Assembly (NCBI RefSeq): GCF_034439435.1
Contig: NZ_JAPCKJ010000004.1
Location: forward strand, 186,001 to 250,000
Reading direction: 5' to 3'
Origin: Sarcina sp034439435
Lineage (GTDB): Bacteria > Bacillota > Clostridia > Clostridiales > Clostridiaceae
Length of the DNA: 64,000 nucleotides
The position numbers and the translations under genes were made by a program. Within the stretch, counting starts at the first letter, position 1. Each line of letters begins with the position of its first letter. The notes under the pieces were generated by a model. That model saw only the letters and a list, made by a program, of their open reading frames with translations, searched no databases and was not told where the DNA came from. Below are positions 17,731 through 26,809 of the stretch, in pieces.

Positions 17731-18782
17731 TATTTCCACCCAACTTGGTCGAAAGTTAGGACTGCTTCTTCTTTAAAATCTCCTAATGTTTCAAAATTAA
17801 CATCTTGAACAGTGAAATCTCCCCAAGATTTTTGAAGATCAGTTTTTTCTACTTTTTTATTTAATGCAAATTCTCCATTTTCCTCAGCATATGCTTTTTG
17901 AGCCTTTTCTTCAGTTAAGTATTCTAATAATGCTACTGCATTATCTTTATTTTTAGAATTCTTAGTTATAGCCCCAAAACTTAAATTCATATGTGTGTTT
18001 TCTGGGAATAAAACACCTACTTCTTTTCCAGCCTTTGCTTCCTCTTGATCTGATGATGTTATCATTTTAGCTATGTAATATGAATTCATAACACCTACAT
18101 CACCAATTCCAGCCATTATAGCTTTAGCTTGATCTCTATCATTTCCTTCTGGAACTCTTGCAAAGTTATTAACCATTCCTTGAGCCCATTCCTTTGCTTT
18201 TTCTTCTCCGTTTAATTGAATAAATGATGAAAGTAAAGCTACATTGTATGATGAACTTGAACTTCTAACTAAAACTTTATCCTTAAATTCTGGCTTTGTT
18301 AAATCCTCATAAGTCTTTATTGATTCTGGATTTACTTTATCTTTATTATAAACAATCACTCTCGCTCTTGAAGTTAATCCAACCCAGTCTTTTCCTCTAT
18401 ATTCTTGTGGTATATTGTTCTCTATTTTTTCTGATGATATCTCTTGAATTAAATTTTTTCCTTTAAGTAAAGATATATTTTCAGCCCCCACTGTTAAAAA
18501 TACATCTGCAGGTGAGTTTTCTCCTTCTCTAGCCATTCTTTCTATTAATTCATCACTTTTACCATCAACTAAATTTACCTTTATTCCTGTTTCAGCCTCA
18601 AAGTCATTAAATAGTTTTTTATCTACATCATAATGTCTTGCTGAGTAAACATTAACCACCTTTTCTCCTGATGCATTAGATGTATCTTGAGCTTCTGCTT
18701 TTTTAGATGAACATCCTGCTAAAATCCCCATAGCCATTATAGCTGTTACTGTTAACGCAACTAATTTTTTTCTTCTTAACAT
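17730..18782 (-). CDS. fbpA: Ferric iron ABC transporter substrate-binding lipoprotein
   Basis: 350 residues. A lipoprotein signal peptide ends in the lipobox LAGC (Cys23). The mature part starts VVNVYSARHYDVDKKLFNDF and has the FbpA/FutA pattern, including DVFLTVGAENISLL, GLTSRARVIVYNKDKV and the paired tyrosines VMNSYYIAKM that bind Fe3+ in this family. It is the first gene of the operon and its promoter carries a near-perfect Fur box. The untranslated leader is about 200 bases and contains repeat C1. AGGGGG precedes the ATG. Confidence 0.92.
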   Translation of the reverse strand: MLRRKKLVALTVTAIMAMGILAGCSSKKAEAQDTSNASGEKVVNVYSARHYDVDKKLFNDFEAETGIKVNLVDGKSDELIERMAREGENSPADVFLTVGAENISLLKGKNLIQEISSEKIENNIPQEYRGKDWVGLTSRARVIVYNKDKVNPESIKTYEDLTKPEFKDKVLVRSSSSSYNVALLSSFIQLNGEEKAKEWAQGMVNNFARVPEGNDRDQAKAIMAGIGDVGVMNSYYIAKMITSSDQEEAKAGKEVGVLFPENTHMNLSFGAITKNSKNKDNAVALLEYLTEEKAQKAYAEENGEFALNKKVEKTDLQKSWGDFTVQDVNFETLGDFKEEAVLTFDQVGWK

Positions 18783-18925
18783 TTTATTTTTCCCCCTTAA
18801 TTTATCCTTTAGTTTAAAATTTAGAGTTTACAAATTTACTCTAAATTAAGCCTCTATTTTTCCTGTCAGTTATCAATTCTAAGATTCCAACTTATTTGAG
18901 CTGTCACCAAGAATTGCTATGCTCC

Positions 18926-18988
18926 AAATAAATTCGACTAAAATTCAAAGTTCGCAAAACTTTTCTGAATTAAGTCTCATTTTAAATA
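18926..18988. repeat. Repeat family C, copy C1
   Basis: ATAAATTCGACTAAAATTCA...AGTTCGC...TCTGAATTAAGTCTCATTTTA. Arms around the centre can pair. Located inside the 5' leader of the iron-transport operon. Confidence 0.65.
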
Positions 18989-19005
18989 AATCGATTACTA
19001 ATTAG

Positions 19006-19034
19006 ATGATAATGATTATCGTTATTTTAGTCAA
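19006..19034 (-). promoter_or_regulatory. Promoter of the iron-transport operon
   Basis: Minus strand TTGACT (19029-19034), 17-base spacer, TATCAT (19006-19011). The Fur box fills the spacer and touches the -10. Confidence 0.7.
19008..19020. promoter_or_regulatory. Fur box
   Basis: GATAATGATTATC, extended to TGATAATGATTATCG, matches 14 of 15 positions of the 7-1-7 Fur consensus. Its position predicts iron-dependent repression of fbpABC. Confidence 0.9.
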
Positions 19035-19185
19035 TGATTTTTATTATTAACGGATAAAAATTTTCACTTAGTACATATTATTGGTAAACTTTTCTTAAAA
19101 AAACTTTTAACATTATTATTTTTCTTATTAAAATAGTATTTAACATAAAACTTCTATTTAAAATTTTTTTCTAACTTATAAAAAC

Positions 19186-19226
19186 AAAGAGCCTATAAAT
19201 TATTTATCATAATTTATAAGCTCTTT
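19186..19226. terminator. Terminator of the CNNM/CBS gene
   Basis: AAAGAGCCTATAAATT pairs with AATTTATAAGCTCTTT around a 9-base loop; 59 bases after the stop codon on the minus strand. Confidence 0.8.
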
Positions 19227-19284
19227 AATCATTAAGTGTAAAACACTTTATCTATTTCAAATGAACTTTAATTCACTTTCCTTT

Positions 19285-20622
19285 TTAGTTATTTAATATA
19301 ACATCTGAGTTAAAACTATCTGAATTGTTTAAACATATCTTAAGCTTTTCTATTCTCTTCTTATTTGTTTTACAAACTTGGAAAGAAAGATTGTTATATT
19401 CAACCATTTGATTTTCACTTTGCGGAATATTTCCTATTAAGTTAACAACAAAACCACCAATAGTCTCTATATTTTGACTTTCAAGATTTAGGTTTAAAAA
19501 ATCATTTAATTTGTCTAATGTTAATAAACCATCAACTACATAGGTATTATTATCTATTTTATCTATGAAGTTCTCTGAGTCGTCATATTCATCTAATATA
19601 TCACCCATAACTTCCTCAATTAAGTCTTCTATAGTAACAATTCCAGAAAAACCACCATATTCATCTATTATTACAGCCATATGTTGCTTACTATCTTGAA
19701 GTTCTTTAAATAAATCATCTATAGCTTTATTTTCAAGAACAAAGTAAGCTGGTCGTATTAATTGATCTAATTTAATGTTATCAACCCCAACTTTTACAAC
19801 AGCTTCAAAAAAGTCTTTTAGATAAAGTATTCCTACTATATTATCTCTAGTTTCACTATAAACAGGAACTCTTGAAAATTGCTCACTTATAAGTTTCTTA
19901 GCAATTGTTTCATTTGGAGTTGATGATTTTATAGCAAAGACTTCTCCTCTTGGAGTCATAACTTCTTTAACAACTTTGTGATCAAATTCAAATATATTAT
20001 CTAACATATCTTTTTCGGTTTTATCAATTACACCATTTTCTTGTCCTATACTTATCATAGATTTTATTTCATCTTTAGATACACTTTCTTGGCTTTCAGC
20101 TTTATTTAAACCTAAAATCATTATAAAAAAGTTTGTTGATGCTGAAAGAATCTTTACAAATGGTGTTGATATTTTAGAAATAAAATTGATTGGTCTTATA
20201 GCCATTAAAGCAATTTCTTCTGGCTTCTGTAATGCAATTCTCTTTGGAAGTAATTCTCCAAATACTAAAGTTATATAGGACAAAAGTACAGTTATAAGTA
20301 TAACTGATATCTCGTTGCTATATGGAATATTTAGCTTGTACATGAATTGCGCTAGAGTTTCTGAAATGCTAGTCGCTGCTGATGCACTGGCAAAAAATCC
20401 TGCAAATGTTATTCCTATTTGAATAGTAGATAAAAAGTTGCCAGGTGATTTTAAAACCTTTCTTAATAAAAGTGCTTTTTTATTACCTTTCTCTGCAAGC
20501 ATCTTTATCTTAGATTTATTTACAGATACCATAGCCATCTCTGCAGCTGCAAAGAATGCATTAATTAAGATAAGAAATAATATTAGAATAATTTTTGGTA
20601 AAATACTGGGACTCGGGTCCAT
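19285..20622 (-). CDS. CNNM/CorC-HlyC-type membrane protein with CBS pair
   Basis: 445 residues: an N-terminal CNNM (DUF21) membrane domain (about 10-200, with FAAAEMAMVSVNKSK and FGELLPKRIALQKPEEIA), a CBS pair (about 215-335, with VMTPRGEVFAI and HMAVIIDEYGGFSGIVTIED) and a C-terminal CorC_HlyC domain (about 350-440). Family members export Mg2+ or otherwise regulate divalent cations; older annotation calls them hemolysins, for which there is no support here. GGAGGAG lies 7 bases before the ATG. Monocistronic. Confidence 0.88.
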   Translation of the reverse strand: MDPSPSILPKIILILFLILINAFFAAAEMAMVSVNKSKIKMLAEKGNKKALLLRKVLKSPGNFLSTIQIGITFAGFFASASAATSISETLAQFMYKLNIPYSNEISVILITVLLSYITLVFGELLPKRIALQKPEEIALMAIRPINFISKISTPFVKILSASTNFFIMILGLNKAESQESVSKDEIKSMISIGQENGVIDKTEKDMLDNIFEFDHKVVKEVMTPRGEVFAIKSSTPNETIAKKLISEQFSRVPVYSETRDNIVGILYLKDFFEAVVKVGVDNIKLDQLIRPAYFVLENKAIDDLFKELQDSKQHMAVIIDEYGGFSGIVTIEDLIEEVMGDILDEYDDSENFIDKIDNNTYVVDGLLTLDKLNDFLNLNLESQNIETIGGFVVNLIGNIPQSENQMVEYNNLSFQVCKTNKKRIEKLKICLNNSDSFNSDVILNN

Positions 20623-21062
20623 CCTTTAACTCCTCCTCTAAAAAAATGAATTTTGATTTATTTATCTTATTTACCATTTCAAAACTTATTGTTAAAACAG
20701 TAACAATAAGATATTCAATTTTAGACCATAATACCATACTGGTACGTTTTATTCAATTATATAATATGCACAATTTAGCCTAAATTATACTAAATAAATA
20801 ATTTAAGTCACTTATATTATTTATTACATATACTTGAAATATAATACTCTCATATTTAACTTATATGATCTTTCCTACATATAATAAAATAAGACTTAAT
20901 TTATCTTAAGTTTTCACTATTTTAGAAGTTTAGTTAACTTTCTCTAAAATATATATTTGCTTATTAATAATTTTACAAGCTGTAGCTTTCAAGTTTATAA
21001 GGACTTAATCATTCCCCCTATTCCCTTTTTTATAATAAATAATATGAGTAAGGTGGTTTATT
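20623..21062. other. Intergenic stretch with no supported gene
   Basis: 440 AT-rich bases. It must hold the CNNM gene promoter; a small dyad TACCATACTGGTA lies near 20730. I find no reading frame with a ribosome site and no copy of repeats A, B or C. Confidence 0.5.
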
Positions 21063-21203
21063 GTGAAAGAAAATTTGAATCTCTTTAAATTCATTCTTGG
21101 AACAACTATTCTCTTGTGTAACACTGGCAAAGATATAATTCTAAATTCAATAAAATACACCAAAACAACATTAAAAGCTAAAATATATAGAAAGAGGAAA
21201 TAA
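21063..21203 (+). CDS. Small membrane-type protein, unknown
   Basis: 46 residues from GTG 21063, six bases after AAGGTGG. The product is MKENLNLFKFILGTTILLCN followed by a basic tail ending KAKIYRKRK. It has one short hydrophobic span and a positive C-terminus. A perfect intrinsic terminator lies 41 bases after the stop, which supports it as a real transcription unit. No family recognised. An overlapping frame from ATG 21045 has no ribosome site and is only 14 codons. Confidence 0.5.
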   Translation: MKENLNLFKFILGTTILLCNTGKDIILNSIKYTKTTLKAKIYRKRK

Positions 21204-21244
21204 TGAATAGAATTCTAATAATCATAACTAACAAATTCAAATAG

Positions 21245-21276
21245 AAATCTATAAATAAAAAATTATTTATAGATTT
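21245..21276 (+). terminator. Terminator after the 46-residue gene
   Basis: AAATCTATAAATAA and TTATTTATAGATTT form a perfect 14-bp stem with a 4-base loop, followed by TTTATTT. Confidence 0.75.
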
Positions 21277-21444
21277 TTATTTACAAGCTTATAATTAAAT
21301 AAAATTTAATATATAGATCAAAATATTATATAATTTTTATTTAATATAAATGTATATAAAGCTTATTGATAGTATATTACATTTTCTTAGAACAAACTTC
21401 AAAATATGTTTCTATAAGATAAATATATTAAGTAATAATTATTA

Positions 21445-21472
21445 TTGATTTTTTTATACTGTATAGTATAAT
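21445..21472 (+). promoter_or_regulatory. Promoter of the YtxH/DUF948 pair
   Basis: TTGATT (21445-21450), 16-base spacer, TATAAT (21467-21472), 41 bases upstream of the start codon. Confidence 0.65.
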
Positions 21473-21513
21473 TTAATTAAACGAAACGAAAAATTTATTG
21501 GGAGGTACTAATT

Positions 21514-21930
21514 ATGAGTTTATCAAGATTAATCGAAGAAAAAAGAAAAGCTAAAGCAAGAGTAGAAAGAAACAAAAAAGCTAAATTTGCAGTAACTGGT
21601 GCAGCTATTGGAACATTAGCAGGGGTATTAGGTGGTGTATTATTAGCTCCTAAATCAGGAAAAGAAACTAGAAATGATATAAAAGAGGGTTCAAAGAAAG
21701 CAGCTCAAAAATTAAATGATAAAACTTCTGAATTAAGAGAAAACTTAAATACACAAGTTACAAAAGGAAAAGAAAATGTTTGTGAAGCTAAAAGCAAAAT
21801 AAGAGAATACCTTAATAGCAAAAAAGGTACAAACACTAAGGAAGCTGTAGAAGAAAATTTAGACGAACCTGTTGAAGTTGCAGATGAAATTGCTGCTACT
21901 GAAACTGAAGAAGTTAAAGAAGATAAATAG
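21514..21930 (+). CDS. YtxH domain-containing stress-type protein
   Basis: 138 residues. The YtxH core is a single glycine-rich membrane segment (about 26-46, TGAAIGTLAGVLGGVLLAPK) followed by KSGKETRNDIKEGSKKAAQK, then a long charged helix and an acidic C-terminal tail. Homologues in Firmicutes are general-stress membrane-associated proteins of unknown activity. GGGAGG precedes the ATG. Six bases separate it from the DUF948 gene, its usual partner. Confidence 0.85.
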   Translation: MSLSRLIEEKRKAKARVERNKKAKFAVTGAAIGTLAGVLGGVLLAPKSGKETRNDIKEGSKKAAQKLNDKTSELRENLNTQVTKGKENVCEAKSKIREYLNSKKGTNTKEAVEENLDEPVEVADEIAATETEEVKEDK

Positions 21931-21936
21931 TAGCCT

Positions 21937-22272
21937 ATGTATATAGATTTAAATGTAATTTATTTATTGTTAGCTGTATTAGGTTGTGTGGCTATAGTTT
22001 ATTTAATATTAACTTTAAATAAAGTATTAAAGTTAATATCAAATATAAATAGCCTCTTAGATCAAAATAAGGACAACCTAAATAAAACTATTCAAGATCT
22101 ACCTACTATAGCTAGCAATCTTAATGATACATGTCAAAACGTTAAGGATATATCAGATGTTGCAACTGAAACTACAGCAGAATTAATCGTTGCTAAAGAA
22201 AATATAGAATCTAATGTTGAAACTGTAAGAGAAATAGCTAAAATAATTAATCAAATTTTCTTTAAAAAATAA
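21937..22272 (+). CDS. DUF948 domain-containing membrane protein
   Basis: 111 residues: one N-terminal transmembrane helix (about 5-27) then a coiled-coil region (KVLKLISNINSLLDQNKDNL onward) ending IAKIINQIFFKK. DUF948 proteins occur next to YtxH proteins and are thought to be envelope stress factors; function unknown. No strong ribosome site precedes the ATG at 21937, so it probably depends on translational coupling with the upstream gene. Confidence 0.82.
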   Translation: MYIDLNVIYLLLAVLGCVAIVYLILTLNKVLKLISNINSLLDQNKDNLNKTIQDLPTIASNLNDTCQNVKDISDVATETTAELIVAKENIESNVETVREIAKIINQIFFKK

Positions 22273-22275
22273 AAG

Positions 22276-22320
22276 AACCCATTCCAATCTAAATCTCTGA
22301 AGATTTCTTTGGAATGGGTT
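22276..22320. terminator. Bidirectional terminator between convergent genes
   Basis: AACCCATTCCAA and TTGGAATGGGTT form a perfect 12-bp stem with an inner AATC/GATT contact, A run on the left and T run on the right. It serves the DUF948 gene and the GNAT gene. Confidence 0.9.
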
Positions 22321-22325
22321 TTTAA

Positions 22326-22817
22326 TTAACCAAGTTTTTCAAAGCCTAAATTTTCAAAAAAGCCTACAGACTTATCATTATCTGCCTCTAAATTAATTCT
22401 AGTAGCGCCCTCTATATCATTAACTATTTTATATGCCTTTGATATAAGCACCTTACCAAAGCCTTGTCCCTGATATTTTGGAACAATAGCTAAATATTTA
22501 ATCTCTTGAACTCCTATCTCTTCTGTGGCACTAGGCAAAACCATAACGGTTCCTATTCTCTCACCATTTTCATTTTCAAGAAATGTACATCTTTTTGAAA
22601 ATTCCCTTCTAAATTTATCAACTTCCTTAAAAACAGCTCTTACAGCTAACTGATAATCTTTAAATGCACCTGCTGAATATTGAATATATGCCCAGTTATT
22701 CTCATCACCAGGTCTAAATTCAGTGAATCTATACCCACTAGGCAGGGAGGTACTGTAAATTTTTTCTAGTTTATTCTTTGCCATAAAAGACTTTTTACTA
22801 TTTTCTTTATTCTCCAT
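22326..22817 (-). CDS. GNAT-family N-acetyltransferase
   Basis: 163 residues. The acetyl-CoA motif A is EIKYLAIVPKYQGQGFGKVL (about 104-123) with the QGQGFG pyrophosphate loop, followed by motif B INLEADNDKSVGFFENLGFE. The first 25 residues are a charged extension. The substrate is unknown. AGGAGGG is 7 bases before the ATG. Monocistronic. Confidence 0.82.
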   Translation of the reverse strand: MENKENSKKSFMAKNKLEKIYSTSLPSGYRFTEFRPGDENNWAYIQYSAGAFKDYQLAVRAVFKEVDKFRREFSKRCTFLENENGERIGTVMVLPSATEEIGVQEIKYLAIVPKYQGQGFGKVLISKAYKIVNDIEGATRINLEADNDKSVGFFENLGFEKLG

Positions 22818-23230
22818 TTCCTATCCCTCCTATAAAATCTTATATTAAGAAATATAACAAATCTTATTTTACTTATATGTATGATTACTCACAGAAAAAA
22901 TGAGTTTTTACTATGTAAAATTTAATTAAGGCATCTCTTTTAAGTGTTTAGTTTAAAATCTTATAATTTTTTAAATAATAATTTTAACTTACTAATTATA
23001 ATATGAGTTGCCATAATCATTTACATTAAATTATAGAGCTTTTTTAACATGATTTCCAGTAACTTATTCTTCATTAAAAACCATGAATACTCACTTTATG
23101 AATATTTATCATATTATGCTACTTAATCTCATTGTATTTTTTTCAAATACTTGAAATTATAAACTTTATCTAGAAATTAATATCTTTTTTAAGTTTAATG
23201 ATTACTCTTCAAATAATTTTATAAAAATTA
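22818..23230. other. Intergenic stretch with no supported gene
   Basis: About 410 AT-rich bases between the GNAT promoter and the WG-repeat gene terminator. No open frame with a ribosome site, no repeat A/B/C copy and no long dyad seen. Confidence 0.45.
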
Positions 23231-23280
23231 AAGGTTCTTATTAAGCACTATTTAATATAGTAAGACTTAATAAAAACCTT
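23231..23280 (-). terminator. Terminator of the WG-repeat lipoprotein gene
   Basis: AAGGTTCTTATTAAG pairs with CTTAATAAAAACCTT, one bulge; minus-strand read-out ends in TTTAATTTTTAT. Confidence 0.6.
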
Positions 23281-23330
23281 CTCTAATAACAAAATTTAAC
23301 TTCTCTTATTATTTATTTTTAAAATAAAAA

Positions 23331-24626
23331 TTAATATAATATTTTTCCTGTAGAATCCAAGTATGAATAAGTTCCATCCTTATCTACTAAGATAACATCT
23401 TTTGATATAACCCTTATATCACTATATTCCTCTTCTAAAATTACACTGCCGTCCTCTTTAAGTAACCCTTTTTTTCCCTCTTGGTTAACAGAAACTATTA
23501 ATCCACTAGGAGAAACTTCTAAAGAAGCATAATCCTTCTTCTCAAGATTCTTAATTTCTTCTCCCTTAGTATTTATAACAGACATATATTTTGATTCTCC
23601 ATCTAAAATATCAACAACAGCAAGTCCACTGTCACTAAATCCATTTATAGATATGTTATTTTCAAAGTTTATTTCACTTTCTATTTCATTTCCCTCTTTA
23701 TCAATTATTATATGCTTTCCGTCTTTTCTAGCAAATGCAAAGCCCTTATTCATTTCCGTTACTCCATCAAAGTCTGGCATTATAGCCCAAGCTCCTTCTT
23801 TGTCTAAAAAGCCTATTCCTGTTTCATCTAGCCTTGCAGGTGCTACCCCTTCATTCATTGGCCCAACGTAAAAATATTCTATTGGAACTATAACTTCTCC
23901 CTTTTCATTTAAAGCTCCACAAAGATTTCCTTTTGACACCGGAATAAATCCTTCATTCATGGTTCCTATAGAAGTGTACTCACAAGGTACTATTTCATTT
24001 CCATCAGGGTCTAAAAGCCCATACAATTTATTTTTCTGAACTAATATATATCCATCTCCAATATCTGAAGAAATAACATCATATCTTCCTGGTTCAACCA
24101 CAACTTCACCATCAATATTTATTATTCCAGTTGATTTTAATGTTTTACCAGACTCAGCTAAAGACTCTATGGCTTCTGTGGTATTTTCATTAGTTAAAAT
24201 TTCATTAGCTAACTTTTCATACCTTATAAGCTTATCACTTAAAGGCGATAAGACTCCGTCCTCTTTCTCTACTAGTGTTTTCCCTCTTTGATTTATGATT
24301 TTATATTTATCACCATCTTTAACACCAGCCATTCCGTAAGTAAACTCACTACCTTTCTCAAATTTAAAATCTATAGATTTTTTCCCATTTTTATCTATAT
24401 ACCCAATTTTTCCTTCATATCCTTTTTCCATAAGTATTTCTCCATCTTCTGTTATACCAAACATTCCTGGCTTAGAATTTCTTAAAGATTTTGTAGACTT
24501 ATCCTCTGTTACAATATAAAGTTCATCTTCTGCTTTTTCCTTAGCACTGCTTGTTCCACAACCAGTTAATACTGATGTAAATAATATAGTAGTCATCGCC
24601 ATACAACAAATACTTTTTAGTCTCAT
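23331..24626 (-). CDS. WG-repeat (KWG) lipoprotein
   Basis: 431 residues. Lipoprotein signal MRLKSICCMAMTTILFTSVL with lipobox LTGC, then a chain of WG-type beta repeats: GYIDKNGKKSIDFKFEKGSE, NQRGKTLVEKEDG, GLLDPDGNEIVPCEYTSIG, GALNEKGEVIVPIEYF, GFLDKEGAWAIMPDFD and more. Such repeats likely form a propeller or solenoid for binding; no enzyme motif is present. GGGGAGAG precedes the ATG. Probably exposed on the outer face of the membrane. Confidence 0.85.
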   Translation of the reverse strand: MRLKSICCMAMTTILFTSVLTGCGTSSAKEKAEDELYIVTEDKSTKSLRNSKPGMFGITEDGEILMEKGYEGKIGYIDKNGKKSIDFKFEKGSEFTYGMAGVKDGDKYKIINQRGKTLVEKEDGVLSPLSDKLIRYEKLANEILTNENTTEAIESLAESGKTLKSTGIINIDGEVVVEPGRYDVISSDIGDGYILVQKNKLYGLLDPDGNEIVPCEYTSIGTMNEGFIPVSKGNLCGALNEKGEVIVPIEYFYVGPMNEGVAPARLDETGIGFLDKEGAWAIMPDFDGVTEMNKGFAFARKDGKHIIIDKEGNEIESEINFENNISINGFSDSGLAVVDILDGESKYMSVINTKGEEIKNLEKKDYASLEVSPSGLIVSVNQEGKKGLLKEDGSVILEEEYSDIRVISKDVILVDKDGTYSYLDSTGKILY

Positions 24627-24717
24627 ATTAAACTCTCCCCTTAAATATACCCTCCTATTATTTTAATTAACTTTTGTCTCTTAAAATATTTATCTCTTAG
24701 CTTTTTACAAAAATATT

Positions 24718-25557
24718 TTATGTAAAGTTATATTTGCATACATATTTTCTTCTTTCTTTTGTAGTTAACATATATCCATGGTTGTTTACTAAAAAGTTTA
24801 ATGCAAGATTATTAAAATTTTCAAAAGAATCAATATTACATATATGACCACAATTTTTAAAAATAACAATATCTTCTTTTGGTACAAACCTTTTAATAGT
24901 TGGCAAGAAAACATGATCTTGATCTCCCATAATAAAAATCTTCTTAATATGACTTTTACTATATTTATAATTTTCCAAGTGTTTCCTCATAAGTTCAACC
25001 CATCTAAAACATTCATTTTTATCTAATTTTTCAGAAGCTTTTAAGAATATACTTCTTGAAAGCTTATGATTTTTACATGGCATTGACATATAAGCTACAA
25101 TTTTATAAAAAATTTCTCTTGGAATAATATTCTTGGCACAAATAGCTAAATTTAAACAAAGTTTAGATTTTAAATTCATTCCCACGATTCCTCCACCTAA
25201 TATCATTGAAGAAATTCTCTCTGGAAAATATTTTTCAAACTGCATTGCAACTATAGTACCAAGAGATATACCTAATACATTTACTTTTTCTATATTCAAA
25301 CTATTTATTACCTCTATGATATCCTCACAAATGTATTTAAAGCATATTTCACCTTTAGTTTTTTTCATATTTTCTAAAGTATGATTTTGTGAATTTCCAT
25401 GGCCATGAAGGTCTATTAAAAGCAAATTATAATTTTCTGAAAGTACATCTACTTGCTTTTTAAATATATTTAAATTCCCACCTATTCCATGAAGCATCAG
25501 AATCCATTCTTTATCATTGTGGAGATATTTATTATTTACTACCTTATGATATAGCAT
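24718..25557 (-). CDS. Alpha/beta-fold hydrolase
   Basis: 279 residues with the complete catalytic set: oxyanion segment MLHGIGG (21-27), nucleophile elbow GISLGT (Ser98), acid Asp214 in GDQDHVF and His238 in NCGHICNID. The lid region (about 125-180) is helical and cysteine-rich. It is an intracellular esterase or lipase-like enzyme of unknown substrate. AAGGAG lies 10 bases before the ATG. The 92-base gap from the WG-repeat gene allows read-through but no operon is proven. Confidence 0.85.
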   Translation of the reverse strand: MLYHKVVNNKYLHNDKEWILMLHGIGGNLNIFKKQVDVLSENYNLLLIDLHGHGNSQNHTLENMKKTKGEICFKYICEDIIEVINSLNIEKVNVLGISLGTIVAMQFEKYFPERISSMILGGGIVGMNLKSKLCLNLAICAKNIIPREIFYKIVAYMSMPCKNHKLSRSIFLKASEKLDKNECFRWVELMRKHLENYKYSKSHIKKIFIMGDQDHVFLPTIKRFVPKEDIVIFKNCGHICNIDSFENFNNLALNFLVNNHGYMLTTKERRKYVCKYNFT

Positions 25558-25660
25558 ACATATTACACTCCTTAATATTCTGATTTAAAAGCTTTTCACA
25601 TTTTGTCTTATGATCTAGTAACTCTTAACTTTAATTAGAAAAATTAAAAGTCATATTATT

Positions 25661-25722
25661 TAGATAAATTCGGCTAAAATTCAGAGTTCTCAAAGCTCTA
25701 CTGAATTAAGTCTCATTTTATA
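25661..25722. repeat. Repeat family C, copy C2
   Basis: GATAAATTCGGCTAAAATTC, AGAGTTCTCAAAGCTCT, ACTGAATTAAGTCTCATTTT; matches copies C1 and C4 over its whole length. In the upstream region of the hydrolase gene. Confidence 0.65.
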
Positions 25723-25822
25723 TTGCTTAAATTCTATCACCTTTTGTGGTGGTATGTAGCAATATCTATGATATTTGAACAAAATTTTACATAGCATTAA
25801 CATTGTTTAAATCTATGCAATA

Positions 25823-26665
25823 TTACCTTATAGTAACTAAGGTTATTTCCGGTCTGTTTTTAATTCTTATCCTAAAAAATTTATTTCCAAGTCCTCTACT
25901 TAAAATCATAGAAGAATCTCTCTCTATAAAAATCCCCTTTTTTCTTTCCATAAGATTATTAAAAATATATCTATTTATTATTCTGCTATATCCTGAAAAA
26001 GTTATATCGCTACCCCACTTTACATAAGCTTCAAAATTTATAACATCATTTGTTAAGACAATATTGAACTCACTTCTATTAGGCTCCCCCAATTTATTTT
26101 CTATCTCTTCCCTTGAAAAAGTAATATCATTATTCTTTTCTTTGAAAGAGTATTTTTTTATTTCATCTTCCCCTATAAGAATCCCATAAATATTTAATTT
26201 ATCTTCCTTTTTTATTAAAGAAACTTTATTATTGTTTAAAAGTATTATTCCAGCTTCTTTTAATTTTTCTAAATAAATTTTATATTTATTATTCTTTTCA
26301 TTCTCTAAAGTAAGTGGGCTTTCTATTGCATAATAAATTGGATAAAAACTTCTTAATTTTTTACAAAGCTCTAAAAAAACAAAATCTTTATCTAGTCTAG
26401 CTGTAAGCATATTCCCTGTAGTAACTATAATATCTGGTTTTAAAAGTTGTATTTTCTCTATAAGTCTATAATTATCAATTCCGAAACTTTTGCCATATAA
26501 ATTATTTAAATGTAATATTTTAAATCCCCTAAAAGCCAAGGGAGTTTTTCTAGTAAATAACTCATATTCTTTTATTGCTATACTATTATTTTCATATATT
26601 AAATAAGTAGTTGCTGCAATACCTAAAATCGAAGTGATCTTCAACCAATCCGAAACCTCATTCAT
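25823..26665 (-). CDS. Degenerate calcineurin-like phosphoesterase (probable pseudoenzyme)
   Basis: 280 residues with an N-terminal membrane helix and the overall layout of YaeI/YkuE-type metallophosphoesterases, including the C-terminal SRGLGNKFFRIRIKNRPEI. Nearly every metal ligand of the family is replaced: the ISDLH site reads LNNLY (Asp to Asn55, His to Tyr57), TGD reads TGN (Asn85), the LSH His is Asn206, and SGHTHGG reads SGYSRII. The reading frame is intact and has a good AGAGG ribosome site, so it is kept as a protein but is not expected to hydrolyse phosphoesters. Confidence 0.75.
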   Translation of the reverse strand: MNEVSDWLKITSILGIAATTYLIYENNSIAIKEYELFTRKTPLAFRGFKILHLNNLYGKSFGIDNYRLIEKIQLLKPDIIVTTGNMLTARLDKDFVFLELCKKLRSFYPIYYAIESPLTLENEKNNKYKIYLEKLKEAGIILLNNNKVSLIKKEDKLNIYGILIGEDEIKKYSFKEKNNDITFSREEIENKLGEPNRSEFNIVLTNDVINFEAYVKWGSDITFSGYSRIINRYIFNNLMERKKGIFIERDSSMILSRGLGNKFFRIRIKNRPEITLVTIR

Positions 26666-26809
26666 ATTAACCTCTTATTTTTTTGTTCTTATATTTTATA
26701 TATGTAAATATTTTTTTATTTAAAACTTTTAATCCAAATACATTTTATTACATTTATTCAAATTTATTGATTTTTATGGTATTATTATTTTAAGACAGGA
26801 GGTGCCTTG

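Noticed and set aside
19285..20622. Hemolysin assignment for the CNNM/CBS protein
   Set aside because: The name comes from historic TlyC/HlyC annotation; the domains point to divalent-cation transport and nothing suggests cell lysis.
21045..21089. ATG frame overlapping the 46-residue gene
   Set aside because: Only 14 codons, no ribosome site; the GTG frame with AAGGTGG is better supported.
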